NCBI GenBank assembly: GCA_017645645.1
Contig: JAGCOB010000009.1
Location: forward strand, 1 to 64,000
From: Prevotella sp.
GTDB taxonomy: Bacteria; Bacteroidota; Bacteroidia; Bacteroidales; Bacteroidaceae
Length of the DNA stretch: 64,000 nt
Reading direction: 5' to 3'
The notes beneath the pieces were generated by a model. The model ran no database searches. It was given only the letters and a program-made list of their open reading frames with translations, and was not told the origin of the DNA. Of this stretch, positions 25,769 through 35,800 are shown in pieces (the first letter of the stretch is position 1; each line of letters begins with the position of its first letter). The translations under genes were made by a program, and so were the position numbers.

Positions 25769-26839
25769 TTATTTGTTCACGAACTTACGTCCATTCTGGA
25801 TCAGGACACCCTTAGAGTCCTTGCTTACCTGTTGTCCTGCGAGGTTGTAGATAGGAGCGTTGACATCTTCTGTCTTACTGTCCTTAACAACTGCGATACC
25901 AGTTACGGGATCTACTGGAGTATAAGAGTGAATGCTTGCACCTGGAGTGAATTCATAGCCACGGAAACCAAACTGCCAGCTATTACCAAAAATCATATAT
26001 TTGTGATCTTTCTTGGCATCAAAAACAAACCATCCATATTTTGGCTGCGTAACCTGATTTTTAGGATCGCCATTAGGAGCTATAAACTCTTTATCTCCTA
26101 TAACATAATCGTCAACACCTTCTACACCAATATTAATCTTGATAGAGGCCTGCCAAAGAGGTGAGCCATCTGTATTGTCACAACCATTTACATAACCCTC
26201 AATCTTGTATTCTGTATCAGGCGTTAATACTTTCAAATCAGTTGCATCTACTAAATATAAAGCACGGTTTGTTCCATTGACAGCATAGAATCCAATTTTA
26301 AACATACCATCCACATCAGCAGTAAACTCAAAATATTCACCACGTGAAGGAACTTTCGTAGGATTGTTGGGATCAAAATATTGACCTTCATAATCTGCTG
26401 TTAACTTCGAGAATACATCAGCTGTTAATACAGCTTTACTTTTAAATCCAAAGACAGGATTTCCAGAGCCAGTAACACTACGGAATTGAAATAAGTGAGT
26501 CACTTCTCCATCTTTGTAATACCAGATATTCTTATTCTTATTAGTTTGCTTCCATTCAGCCGTACCCCATTTTGGCCAATCTGCATCAGTGAAAGACTGA
26601 CTCTCTGTATAACCTTCTTCTGCAAGGAGATCCTCTGGGGGTGCACTTGAAACACCTTTAACAGTCACATGAGTAGTTGAGATACTTGCAACCTTATTAC
26701 CCTGCGCATCTAAAGAAGCATTAGTAAATTCTGAGGAGATAACACCATCTTCATCTATTGCTGAATATCTCTCCGTTGTCTGCGCATTAACACTCATAGC
26801 TACGAGAGCCATGCTAATTAGAGTAAAAATCTTTTTCAT
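25769..26839 (-). CDS. Secreted protein of unknown function with type IX-like tail
   Basis: The start is placed at 26839 (MKKIFTLISMALVAMSVNA), a clear signal peptide; the frame is open 14 codons further but those have no signal-peptide character. The mature part, about 335 residues, is beta-rich with many aromatics ('WPKWGTAEWKQTNKNKNIWYY', 'YFEFTADVDGMFKIGFYAVN') and reads like an adhesin or carbohydrate-binding sandwich. It ends 'PIYNLAGQQVSKDSKGVLI' then RKFVNK, the type IX-like sorting tail. I do not recognise the family. It sits between the pectin enzymes and nqrF and has its own promoter and terminator. Confidence 0.8.
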   Translation of the reverse strand: MKKIFTLISMALVAMSVNAQTTERYSAIDEDGVISSEFTNASLDAQGNKVASISTTHVTVKGVSSAPPEDLLAEEGYTESQSFTDADWPKWGTAEWKQTNKNKNIWYYKDGEVTHLFQFRSVTGSGNPVFGFKSKAVLTADVFSKLTADYEGQYFDPNNPTKVPSRGEYFEFTADVDGMFKIGFYAVNGTNRALYLVDATDLKVLTPDTEYKIEGYVNGCDNTDGSPLWQASIKINIGVEGVDDYVIGDKEFIAPNGDPKNQVTQPKYGWFVFDAKKDHKYMIFGNSWQFGFRGYEFTPGASIHSYTPVDPVTGIAVVKDSKTEDVNAPIYNLAGQQVSKDSKGVLIQNGRKFVNK

Positions 26840-26878
26840 AAGCGTTTTAGTTTTGTTTGTTAAGTACATATTCCGCGA

Positions 26879-26886
26879 CAAAATTA
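26879..26886 (-). promoter_or_regulatory. -7 box TAATTTTG of the secreted protein gene
   Basis: TAATTTTG on the minus strand lies 40 bases upstream of the start at 26839. Confidence 0.6.
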
Positions 26887-26933
26887 AGACATTTTACTGA
26901 AACTACCAAATATTATTCGTACTTTTTTACTAA

Positions 26934-26964
26934 AAAGGCGTGTAGAGTTTATCCACACGCCTTT
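26934..26964 (-). terminator. Terminator of the nqr operon
   Basis: AAAGGCGTGT and ACACGCCTTT pair around an 11-base loop. The minus-strand copy runs into TTTTT. It lies 22 bases after the nqrF stop. Confidence 0.85.
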
Positions 26965-26986
26965 ATCATATTTCAAAATAGAAAGA

Positions 26987-28255
26987 TTATCCTCCGAAGT
27001 TATCGTACATGATACTCTCGGGCTCTACACCGAGGGAGTCGAGCATCGAGACGACGGCTGCCGACATCGGACCAGGACCACACATGTAGTACTCTACATC
27101 CTCGGGAGCCTCGTGATCCTTCAGATAAGTGTTGAGCATGACCTGATGGACGAAGCCTGGCGTGTACTTCACACCTGCAGCATCGGCAGCAGGGTCTGGA
27201 CGGTCGAGGGCGAGGTGGAAATGGAAGTTGGGGAACTCCTTCTCCAAGCCGAGGAAGTCGTCGAGATAGAACACCTCGTTGAGGGCACGGGCACCATAGA
27301 AATAGTGCATCTCGCGGTCGGTCGTCTTCAACGTCTTCGTCATGTGCATGATCTGGGCGCGCAACGGAGCCATACCGGCACCACCGCCAACCCATATCAT
27401 CTCCTTCTTTGAGTCGAAATGCGGATGGAAGTCGCCGAAAGGACCAGACATAATCACCTTATCGCCAGGCTTCAATGAGAAGATATACGACGAGGCAATA
27501 CCAGGGTTCACCTCCATGAAGCCGCTCTTGTCGGGCTTGAACGGTGGTGTGGCGATACGTACCGTGAGCATGAAGACGTCACCCTCGGCAGGATAGTTCG
27601 CCATCGAATAGGCACGGATGGTAGGCTCGGGGTTCTTACACTTCAACGGGAAGAGTCCGAACTTCTCCCATGAAGGCAGATACTCATCACCGATAAGACT
27701 CTTGTCGAAGTCCTTGTCGTAGTCAATGCAGTCGAAGGCTGGAATCTTGATCTGGGCGTAAGAGCCAGGCAGGAAGTCCATGTGCTCACCGGCAGGAAGC
27801 TGTACCTTGAACTCCTTGATGAACGTAGCCACGTTCTTGTTCGAGATCACCGTACACTCATACTCCTTCACGCCGAGGATGCTCTCGTCGACATGAATCT
27901 TCAGGTCGCCCTTGACCTTACACTGACAACCCAGGCGCCAGCCAGCCTTGATTTCCTTACGGCTGAAATGAGGCTTTTCAGAGTCGAGGATTTCTCCCCC
28001 ACCCTCAAGGACCTGTACTTTACACTGACCGCAGCTTGCCTTACCACCGCAGGCAGAAGGCAGGAAGACACCGTTCTCGTTGAGGGTCGCCATCAGCGAG
28101 TTACCCTGAGCTACCGAGATGGTGCGGTCACCGTTAATCTCAATATTCACATTACCGCTGGGCGAGAGATATTTCTTCGCTACCAACAGGATGATGACCA
28201 ACAGGAGTATCAGAATCAGGAATACTCCTATGCTATATGCTATAAACTGTCCCAT
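26987..28255 (-). CDS. nqrF: Na+-translocating NADH:quinone reductase subunit F
   Basis: This is the NADH-oxidising subunit of the membrane sodium pump. An N-terminal helix (residues about 5-26) anchors it. A ferredoxin-like 2Fe-2S domain follows, with 'CGGKASCGQCKV' (C-x5-C-x2-C) near residues 69-80 and a fourth cysteine in 'LGCQCKV'. A ferredoxin-reductase FAD domain carries 'RAYSMANYP', and the NAD domain has 'GGGAGMAPLRAQI' and 'YMCGPGPM'. 422 residues, full length. It is the last gene of nqrABCDEF. The short spacer to nqrE is filled by an eight-base repeat. Confidence 0.97.
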   Translation of the reverse strand: MGQFIAYSIGVFLILILLLVIILLVAKKYLSPSGNVNIEINGDRTISVAQGNSLMATLNENGVFLPSACGGKASCGQCKVQVLEGGGEILDSEKPHFSRKEIKAGWRLGCQCKVKGDLKIHVDESILGVKEYECTVISNKNVATFIKEFKVQLPAGEHMDFLPGSYAQIKIPAFDCIDYDKDFDKSLIGDEYLPSWEKFGLFPLKCKNPEPTIRAYSMANYPAEGDVFMLTVRIATPPFKPDKSGFMEVNPGIASSYIFSLKPGDKVIMSGPFGDFHPHFDSKKEMIWVGGGAGMAPLRAQIMHMTKTLKTTDREMHYFYGARALNEVFYLDDFLGLEKEFPNFHFHLALDRPDPAADAAGVKYTPGFVHQVMLNTYLKDHEAPEDVEYYMCGPGPMSAAVVSMLDSLGVEPESIMYDNFGG

Positions 28256-28293
28256 TTGACTATTCTACTATTTTACGATTTGACAATTTATAT
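28254..28293. repeat. Eight-base array ATTTGACT at the nqrE/nqrF junction
   Basis: ATTTGACT, ATTCTACT, ATTTTACG, ATTTGACA and ATTTATAT occupy the junction, overlapping the nqrF start and the nqrE stop. The same unit family recurs at 29548 and 63785. Confidence 0.75.
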
Positions 28294-28914
28294 TGAAAGC
28301 CCTGAGAAGCACATCATAGCCATCGCCATGAGTCCTACGGTAATAAACACGATGCCGAGACCCTGCAAAGGCTTGGGCACATCAGAATACTGCATCTTCT
28401 CACGGATAGCACCCAGAGCGACGATAGCCAGTGTCCAACCGATACCGGAGCCGAAGCCATAGACGATGGCATCCCACACGCTGGTGATGGCCTGTGAGTT
28501 GTCCGGCTCCATGAGGATACGTTGCTGCATAAACAGCGAAGCACCCATGATGGCACAGTTCACAGCAATCAGCGGCAAGAAGATACCCAAAGCGGCATAG
28601 AGTGACGGCGAGTATTTCTCAACGGTCATCTCCACGAGCTGTACCATACCTGCGATAACGGCAATGAAGAGGATGAACGACAGGTAGCTAAGGTCTACGC
28701 CCTCAGCGAGACAGTCAGGACCTAACACCTTGGTCTGCAACAGGTAGTTGACGGGAACGGTGACGGTGAGCACGAAGGTCACAGCACAACCGAGTCCCAG
28801 GGATGTCTTCACGGTCTTCGACACGGCAAGGTAGGAACACATGCCGAGGAAGAAGGCGAAGATCATATTGTCGACGAATATCGACCTGAATAATAAACTT
28901 ATTGCGTGTTCCAT
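28288..28914 (-). CDS. nqrE: Na+-translocating NADH:quinone reductase subunit E
   Basis: 208 residues, six predicted membrane helices, related to NqrD and RnfA. '[21 protein letters not shown]' at the N-terminus and '[12 protein letters not shown]' mid-protein carry the conserved cysteines thought to bind an iron centre between NqrD and NqrE. It sits three bases downstream of nqrD. Confidence 0.96.
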   Translation of the reverse strand: MEHAISLLFRSIFVDNMIFAFFLGMCSYLAVSKTVKTSLGLGCAVTFVLTVTVPVNYLLQTKVLGPDCLAEGVDLSYLSFILFIAVIAGMVQLVEMTVEKYSPSLYAALGIFLPLIAVNCAIMGASLFMQQRILMEPDNSQAITSVWDAIVYGFGSGIGWTLAIVALGAIREKMQYSDVPKPLQGLGIVFITVGLMAMAMMCFSGLSI

Positions 28915-28917
28915 AAC

Positions 28918-29544
28918 TTATTTCTTCTCTTTATAAAAGTAAGCACGATGTACCCATATCACACAACCCACGAGAATCAATGCCATGGCAGGCATCGTCA
29001 TCATACCGTTGTTCACATAGCCGAAGTCATAGCAAGCATCCGGGATAATCTGGAAGCCCAGCAGGGAGCCACGGCCCAACAACTCACGGACGGCACCGAC
29101 GATGACGAGAATCATTGCATAGCCTAAGCCGTTGCCCACACCGTCGAGGAAGGACGGCCAGGGCTTGTTCTGCATGGCGAACGCCTCCAGGCGACCCATC
29201 AGGATACAGTTGGTGATAATCAGACCGACATACACGCTCAACTGAACACTCACGTCATAGGCGAAAGCCTTCAGAATCTGAGAGACGATGGTTACGAGAG
29301 CAGCAACGACGACCAACTGCACCACGATACGGATGCGGTTAGGAATGGTATTGCGGATAATAGAGATGATCACGTTCGCAAAAGCGGTGATGACTGTCAC
29401 AGCGAGACCCATCACAATGGCGGGCTTCAACTGCGACGTCACAGCAAGTGCCGAACAGATACCGAGTACCTGTCCGAGTATCGGATGGTCGAGGTTCAAC
29501 GGATTGGTAAAAACCTCTTTATTTTGTTTACTGAATAATGCCAT
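28918..29544 (-). CDS. nqrD: Na+-translocating NADH:quinone reductase subunit D
   Basis: 208 residues, a six-helix membrane protein. 'LGICSALAVTSQLKPAIVMG' and 'ITNCILMGRLEAFAM' contain the two cysteines that pair with those of NqrE. It is separated from nqrC by a 36-base spacer made largely of the ATTTGACT repeat. Confidence 0.96.
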   Translation of the reverse strand: MALFSKQNKEVFTNPLNLDHPILGQVLGICSALAVTSQLKPAIVMGLAVTVITAFANVIISIIRNTIPNRIRIVVQLVVVAALVTIVSQILKAFAYDVSVQLSVYVGLIITNCILMGRLEAFAMQNKPWPSFLDGVGNGLGYAMILVIVGAVRELLGRGSLLGFQIIPDACYDFGYVNNGMMTMPAMALILVGCVIWVHRAYFYKEKK

Positions 29545-29547
29545 AGT

Positions 29548-29578
29548 AATTTACAATTTGACTATTTACCATTTGACC
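29548..29578. repeat. ATTTACA/ATTTGACT array at the nqrC/nqrD junction
   Basis: ATTTACA, ATTTGACT, ATTTACC and ATTTGACC alternate seven- and eight-base units, giving a 15-base period identical in form to that upstream of gyrA. Confidence 0.75.
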
Positions 29579-29580
29579 AA

Positions 29581-30195
29581 TTATTTCCGTATAGCATCAA
29601 TATAGGGTTTCAGACCGTCGCGGAGCATATCACTGACACCGTTGGAAGTCAGTGTGGCACCAGTCACACAGTCTACCTCGGAATCTTTGTTCTCCACTTT
29701 CTTCACAACAGCGACAGCCACTTTGCCGTCCTCAGAGAAAATCTTCTTGCCCTGGAACTTCTCCTGCCACTCCTGCGAGTCCTTGATCTCGGCACCGAGA
29801 CCGGCTGTCTCACTCTCATGGTTGAAGTAAGCACCATAGATGGTGTTCAGGTCGTCATTCACCGAGACGAAAGCACTGATACCGCCCCAGAGTCCCATAC
29901 CCTTCAAGGGGAACACATACTTCTTCTCACCCTTGATGTCACAGACATAGTAGAGCTGGTCGCCAGCCTTCTCCTCGCTCTTCACCACTTCCTTGTACTT
30001 GGCTTCAGCCTCAGCACCGTCCAAGCCACGGATATTAAGTGAATAGAGAATCTGCTTCTTTACATCGAGTGCCACGTTGGCATCCTGCATCGGCTTAAGT
30101 GCCTGGAAGACAAACGCCAACAGGAAGGCCACGATGACCACGAGTATCGTACTATATATAATAATGTACGTATTGGAATTGGTATTCAGTTTCAT
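29581..30195 (-). CDS. nqrC: Na+-translocating NADH:quinone reductase subunit C
   Basis: 204 residues with an N-terminal membrane helix ('YIIIYSTILVVIVAFLLAFVF') and a soluble FMN domain. 'DCVTGATLTSNGV' near residue 175-187 is the flavinylation motif, whose threonine (the last T of TGAT) carries covalent FMN. This modification needs an ApbE transferase, which is not in the window. It overlaps nqrB by four bases. Confidence 0.96.
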   Translation of the reverse strand: MKLNTNSNTYIIIYSTILVVIVAFLLAFVFQALKPMQDANVALDVKKQILYSLNIRGLDGAEAEAKYKEVVKSEEKAGDQLYYVCDIKGEKKYVFPLKGMGLWGGISAFVSVNDDLNTIYGAYFNHESETAGLGAEIKDSQEWQEKFQGKKIFSEDGKVAVAVVKKVENKDSEVDCVTGATLTSNGVSDMLRDGLKPYIDAIRK

Positions 30196-31349
30196 TTTGT
30201 ACCTCCTCTCTTCATTCGTTTCGAGATATTACGCTCCACAACGAAATGGTCAATCGTAGGAGCAATCATATTACCAAAGAAGATGGCAAGCATCATACCC
30301 TCAGGATAACCGGCATTCATCACACGGATGATGATAGCCATCGCACCAATCAGGAAACCGTAGATATACTGTCCTGTGGTGGTACGACAAGAGGTGACAG
30401 GGTCGGTAGCCATAAATACAGCACCGAAGGCAAAGCCACCCATGACGAAATGGTGCCACCATGTCATCGACTGCCCCGTCTGTTCAAACAACAGTGCCAA
30501 AGCAGCACCGCCTACAAACACACTCAACATGGTACGCCAAGAAGCAATGCCCGTCCACAACAGGATGACTGCACCAATGGCAATGGCAATGACAGATGTC
30601 TCACCGATAGAGCCGGGGATGAAGCCGCAGATCATATCACAGATAGAAGCATTGGGGTTGATACCCTGTGCCATCTGTCCGAGCGGAGTTGCTGCCGTAA
30701 ACGTGTCTGGCAGTGTATTACCCAGTCCGAAAATACTGTCCTGAGCTACCCAGACGGTGTCGCCTGTCATCTTCGACGGATAGGCGAAGAACAGGAACAT
30801 ACGGGCTGCGATAGCGGGATTGAACAAGTTCATACCCGTACCACCGAAGATCTCCTTACAGATAATGACGCTGAAGGCACAGGCAAGAGCCAGCATCCAC
30901 AGCGGACAGCCAATAGGTACAATCAAAGGAATAAGGATACCTGATACGAGATAACCTTCCTGAATCTCCTCACCTTTCCACTGTGCCCAGGCAAACTCAA
31001 TACCCAGACCGACGATATAGGAAACGAGAATCTTAGGCAGTACGGCAAGGAAACCGAAGAAGAACACCTCGAAGAAAGAGGCACTTGCCAGTGTTCCTGC
31101 AGCGAGATAGTTCTGATAGCCTATGTTATACATACCAAACAGCATGGCAGGCATCAGCGCGATCACCACCATACTCATAATACGCTTGGAGTCAATAGCA
31201 TCATGGATGTTCACGCCCGTCTTTGCCGTCGTATTCGGTACATAGAGGAACGTCTCAAATCCGTCGAAGACAGACCGGAAAGCGTGCAGCTTACCTTCGG
31301 GCTCGAAGTTGGGCTTGATCTTATTGAGATAATTTCTTAATGCGCTCAT
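30192..31349 (-). CDS. nqrB: Na+-translocating NADH:quinone reductase subunit B
   Basis: 385 residues with about ten membrane helices; it holds covalent FMN and riboflavin and much of the sodium path. The flavinylation site reads 'DTFTAATPLG', that is T-A-A-T where Vibrio-type proteins have S-G-A-T; the acceptor threonine itself is present. 'FMATDPVTSCRTTTGQ' near the C-terminus is conserved. It is coupled to nqrC by overlap and lies four bases from nqrA. Confidence 0.96.
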   Translation of the reverse strand: MSALRNYLNKIKPNFEPEGKLHAFRSVFDGFETFLYVPNTTAKTGVNIHDAIDSKRIMSMVVIALMPAMLFGMYNIGYQNYLAAGTLASASFFEVFFFGFLAVLPKILVSYIVGLGIEFAWAQWKGEEIQEGYLVSGILIPLIVPIGCPLWMLALACAFSVIICKEIFGGTGMNLFNPAIAARMFLFFAYPSKMTGDTVWVAQDSIFGLGNTLPDTFTAATPLGQMAQGINPNASICDMICGFIPGSIGETSVIAIAIGAVILLWTGIASWRTMLSVFVGGAALALLFEQTGQSMTWWHHFVMGGFAFGAVFMATDPVTSCRTTTGQYIYGFLIGAMAIIIRVMNAGYPEGMMLAIFFGNMIAPTIDHFVVERNISKRMKRGGTK

Positions 31350-31353
31350 AGTC

Positions 31354-32694
31354 TTATGCGTTTTCTTTACGTAATATATTCAAGCCTTCACGGACAATGC
31401 GCTGCAACTCCAGTTTGGAAGAATCCACAAACTCAGCCAAGGCGAAGTCCTCGGGACTAACTTCATAAATACCAAGAGCCTCCTGACGGTCGATATCACC
31501 CGTGATAATCGCCTTGATGAGATACTCACCATAGATATCCATCGGCAGTACCTTATCATACTCACCACTCATAATCATGTGACGTTCACCACCCTTCACA
31601 CGGGCATCCAGTGCATACTTCTTCTTGCCACAAAGCCAGGAGAAATAGCTACGGTTGACAGAGAACTGCTTGAAGCGCGGCATAATCCAACCGGCAAACT
31701 CATCAGCATCGTCACCTTCGGGAATCACCGTGATCTCAGAGGTATGGGCACCCAGGAAACCTTCCTTGGTCGTCACCTTACCTGTCAGCACATTACCGTT
31801 GATAATACGTACACGGTGGTCGGCATCATAGCTGTTGCTCAACAAGGTAGCCAACTCCTCACCCACCAGCATATCCACATAGGCAGGACTCTTCACCTCA
31901 CTGCCGCAAAGGGCAATGGTACGGGTCAGGTTAACCTTGCCCGAGTTGAACAGTCGTCCGATAAACAGCACAACGGTAGGCTCTACCGTCCATACCACCT
32001 CACCCTTGTTGACAGGGTCGAGGTGATTAACCTGGACACCTATGTTACCTGCAGGACAGGGACCGTCGAATACCGTGACCTCCACATCCCTGTAGTTCTC
32101 GAAACTGGAGTGAACACCACAGCCCAGATACGTCTTGGCAATCTTGGAGAGAGCGGTAAGACCTGTCTGGAAGTCACCCTCCTGTCCTTTCACCTCAAAC
32201 TCAAAACTGCCAGCCAACGGCTTGTCACGCAATGCAGAGACAAAGACAGCCTTCGGCATCTGAGAGGGATTGGTAGAGACAGCATAAGGTAACTGGTTGA
32301 TGTATCCGAAGATACCAGCCTCCAAGAGTGCATCGACGACAGCCTTGCCATCCATCTTTGCCACATCTTTCTTACCAAAGTCCACATACGTCTGCTGTGC
32401 ATCGGCTTCCACCTTGACGCACATCACTTTCCTACGTTCACCACGCACCACCTCACGGACGGTTCCGCTGACGGGCGAAGCAAACTTCACTTCCGGATAC
32501 TGTTTGTTGACAAACAAGGCATCCCCAGTTTTCACTTGATCCCCCTCCTTGACAACAACTTTCGGAGTCACACCCTCGAAATCATCAGGCACCAAAGCAT
32601 ACTGCCCGTTGGATTTCAATTGCATGCGCTTCTCCTCAGCCTTGCCTTGCAGGTTGATGTTCAAGCCTTTTCGCAATTTAATTACATTTGCCAT
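31354..32694 (-). CDS. nqrA: Na+-translocating NADH:quinone reductase subunit A
   Basis: 446 residues, the soluble first subunit near the quinone site. It starts 'MANVIKLRKGLNINLQGKA' and contains 'PKVVVKEGDQVKTGDALFV' (an RnfC-like barrel-sandwich hybrid) and 'GPCPAGNIGVQVNHLDPV'. As first gene of the operon it has its own promoter 38 bases upstream. The complex couples NADH oxidation to sodium export, feeding sodium symporters such as the one at 17177. Confidence 0.96.
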   Translation of the reverse strand: MANVIKLRKGLNINLQGKAEEKRMQLKSNGQYALVPDDFEGVTPKVVVKEGDQVKTGDALFVNKQYPEVKFASPVSGTVREVVRGERRKVMCVKVEADAQQTYVDFGKKDVAKMDGKAVVDALLEAGIFGYINQLPYAVSTNPSQMPKAVFVSALRDKPLAGSFEFEVKGQEGDFQTGLTALSKIAKTYLGCGVHSSFENYRDVEVTVFDGPCPAGNIGVQVNHLDPVNKGEVVWTVEPTVVLFIGRLFNSGKVNLTRTIALCGSEVKSPAYVDMLVGEELATLLSNSYDADHRVRIINGNVLTGKVTTKEGFLGAHTSEITVIPEGDDADEFAGWIMPRFKQFSVNRSYFSWLCGKKKYALDARVKGGERHMIMSGEYDKVLPMDIYGEYLIKAIITGDIDRQEALGIYEVSPEDFALAEFVDSSKLELQRIVREGLNILRKENA

Positions 32695-32731
32695 TTATAT
32701 AAATGTTTAAGTAAATCGTACGGAAACGTTG

Positions 32732-32739
32732 CAAAATTA
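32732..32739 (-). promoter_or_regulatory. -7 box TAATTTTG of nqrA
   Basis: TAATTTTG on the minus strand is 38 bases from the nqrA start. The 192-base spacer also carries the divergent box at 32805. Confidence 0.65.
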
Positions 32740-32804
32740 ATAAAAAATAGGTATAAAATGCGCAATTTTCTCTCGAATTATTCCTATGTCACAACTTTTT
32801 ATCG

Positions 32805-32812
32805 TAATTTTG
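32805..32812 (+). promoter_or_regulatory. -7 box TAATTTTG of the TamB-like gene
   Basis: TAATTTTG lies on the plus strand 75 bases before the GTG start at 32887. The two divergent boxes in this spacer are identical. Confidence 0.6.
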
Positions 32813-32886
32813 TACCAAAATATGAGTGCGTCAAAATAAATTGCAATCTCGGTCTGACAGATTGCACACTCTAGAAGAGACATAAA

Positions 32887-35800
32887 GTGAAGGTTCTCAA
32901 ACATATATTCAGTGTCACTATCTGGGTTGTCATCGGACTTTATATCCTGATGATTGCCTCTTTTCATATTCCCGCCTTCCAACGATATATGGGTGACAAG
33001 ACAGCGGAACTGTTGGCGGAGACACTGGGAACAGAGGTCAAGGTGGGCAGTATCAACCCGGGATTCCTCAACCGACTCATCATCGACAGGGTGTCCATCA
33101 TGGACCAACAGGGAAAAGAGATGCTGAAGGTAAACCGCTTGGGGGTACGTATCAGTCTGTGGGACTTACTCAACGGAAAGATATCCATCTCGTCGGCACA
33201 GGTCTTCGGAGCACATGCCCGCTTCTACCAGACAGCCCCTGATACAGCCCCGAATTTCCAGTTTGCCCTCGACTCCCTGGCTTCCAAAGACACTATCAGT
33301 CAGACACCCCTTGACCTGCATATCAATTCCCTGATTATGCGTCACTCCAGTGTGCGTTTCGACCGTCTCTATGAGGCAGAGACTCCCGGACAACTGAACC
33401 CTTCGCATCTCTTCGTGAAGGACATCAGTGCATATGTCATCCTCAAGACACTCACCCCCGACACGATGAATGTCAACGTGAAGAAATTGGCCTTTACAGA
33501 ACAGTCTGGACTGAAGATGGACAAATTCTCGATACACTTCGAGGGCGGGCGCTCCCATAGTCATCTGTACGACCTGCGTATCCAGATGCCCGGTACGGAT
33601 GTCAGTCTGAAGGATGTGACGGCTAACTATCAACTTGACGGCGACCGTCTGCTGTTGGAGACACTTACCTACCAAGGAGAGCTGCCCCAGTCACATATCC
33701 GCCTCTCTGACTTGTCATGCCTCCTACCCTCCCTCAAGACCTTCAATAGTACCCTGACGGTTTCCTCCCATTTCAAAGGGAAAGGCTATGATATTGAGAT
33801 ACCTGCCATTAACATCAGTTCCTCGACAGGAGACATTGATATCCACTGCAACGGTTTCATCAAACATCTCGACCGCCAACCACAATGGTATGCCAACCTT
33901 GAAGATATCTCCCTCTCGGCAAAGACCCTGAACTTCATCTCCGAGAACTTGAAAGGAAAACAGGTAGAGGTCCCTGCCGTCATAGAACGCATGGGGGATA
34001 TCCACTTGACAGGTGAGGTCAGCGGCACTGCCCTACAGCAGGTAAACGTCAGTCAACAGATCCGCTCAGGTGCCGGTAACGCCACCGTACAGTTCGCCCT
34101 GAATCCCCAACAGGACTTCATGGGTGAGATAGAGACGACAGGCATCAACCTGAGACAACTGCTCAACGACGAGCGGTTCGGCTCCCTTGTCACTAATATC
34201 CATCTGAACGGCAGTCTTGCCGAGAACCATACAAAAATACATGCCGATGGTATGGTGGATGTCTTTGAATATAACAACTACCGCTATCAGAACATCAAAC
34301 TGAACGGTACCTACGCACAGGATGACATCGAGGGGAGACTCTCTGTCGATGACCCTAACCTCAACCTGCTTGTGGAGGGTGTCTATCATACCGGTCAACA
34401 TAAGGACATCCAAATGAATGCAACAGTCCGAGACTTCTCGCCACAGGCGACACACCTCTCCGACCAATGGAAAGATGCCCGTTTCGCTGCTGATATCGAG
34501 ACGACCTTGAAAGGCACGACACTTAATGACGCACTGGGATTCTTCCACATCAGTAACTTTGCCATGCAGGCTACCGACAAGCATTATGAACTAGATGACC
34601 TGCAGATACAGACGGGATTTGACGAACAGACACACTATATGTTGCTCAACAGCGACTTCGCACAAGCAGAAATACGGGGCGACTTTGACTACCAGACACT
34701 GACACAGAGTTTCACCAACTTCATCGCCAGTCAACTGCCATCACTGCCCGGACTGCCAAAGGTCAATCCTAACACACACAACAACTTCACCCTCCATGCC
34801 GTCATCCGTAAGAGCGATTGGCTACAACAACTCGCTGAGGTTCCCCTCACCATCTCCGAACCCATCACCTTGGAGGGATTCGTCAACGACAACCTGCGTG
34901 ACATCAACCTGGAATGCCATCTGCCTGCTTTCTATTATGAGGAGAGCGGTTATCGCAACGGACATGTAGTCATCACAACCCCTGGCGACACCCTCGCCTG
35001 TGATGTCAACATCACCAAACTGATGGACAACGGTAATCACTTCGACCTCGGATTAAAAGGAACGGCACATAACAACCACCTTACCTCCTCGTTCTCATGG
35101 GACAACCATGCCAAGGAACGGATGAGCGGTGTACTGAACAGTACCGTCAACCTCTTCAGTACCCCCGACGGTCAGCAGGTGGCGTTCATCGGTATCGCCC
35201 CCTCGCATATCAATGTCCACAACACTATATGGAATGCAGAGCCATGTGCTATCAGTTATTCCGACAAACGATTGGAAATCAATGACCTTAACATCCATCA
35301 CGAAGACCAGTATTTGAAAATTAATGGTACGGCATCTGATAACAACCATGACTCGCTCGACGTACAGCTACAGGATATTGATGTCGCCTACATCCTTGAA
35401 CTCGTCAATTTCGACGCAGTGAGTTTCAGCGGTCTTGCTACTGGAAAGGCACATCTGAGAGGAGTCTTCGGAAAAGAACTGCAGGCGAATGCCGACCTCG
35501 TCGTCAACCAGTTTAAGTTCGAGCACGGACGGATGGGTGTGCTTGACGCACATGTCAGATGGAATCCTGAAGAGGAACAGATTGACATCCATGCTACTGC
35601 CGACGACGGCAAGGATGCCATGACCTATATCAATGGCTATGTATCGCCTGCCAAGAACTACATCGACCTCGGCATCGAGGCGGCAGGTACCCATATCGAA
35701 TTCATGCACTCGTTTACAAAGAGTTTCTTCAGTAAGGTGGAAGGGCATAGCAACGGAGCAGTACGTCTCTACGGACCGTTGGACGAGATTAACCTCACTG

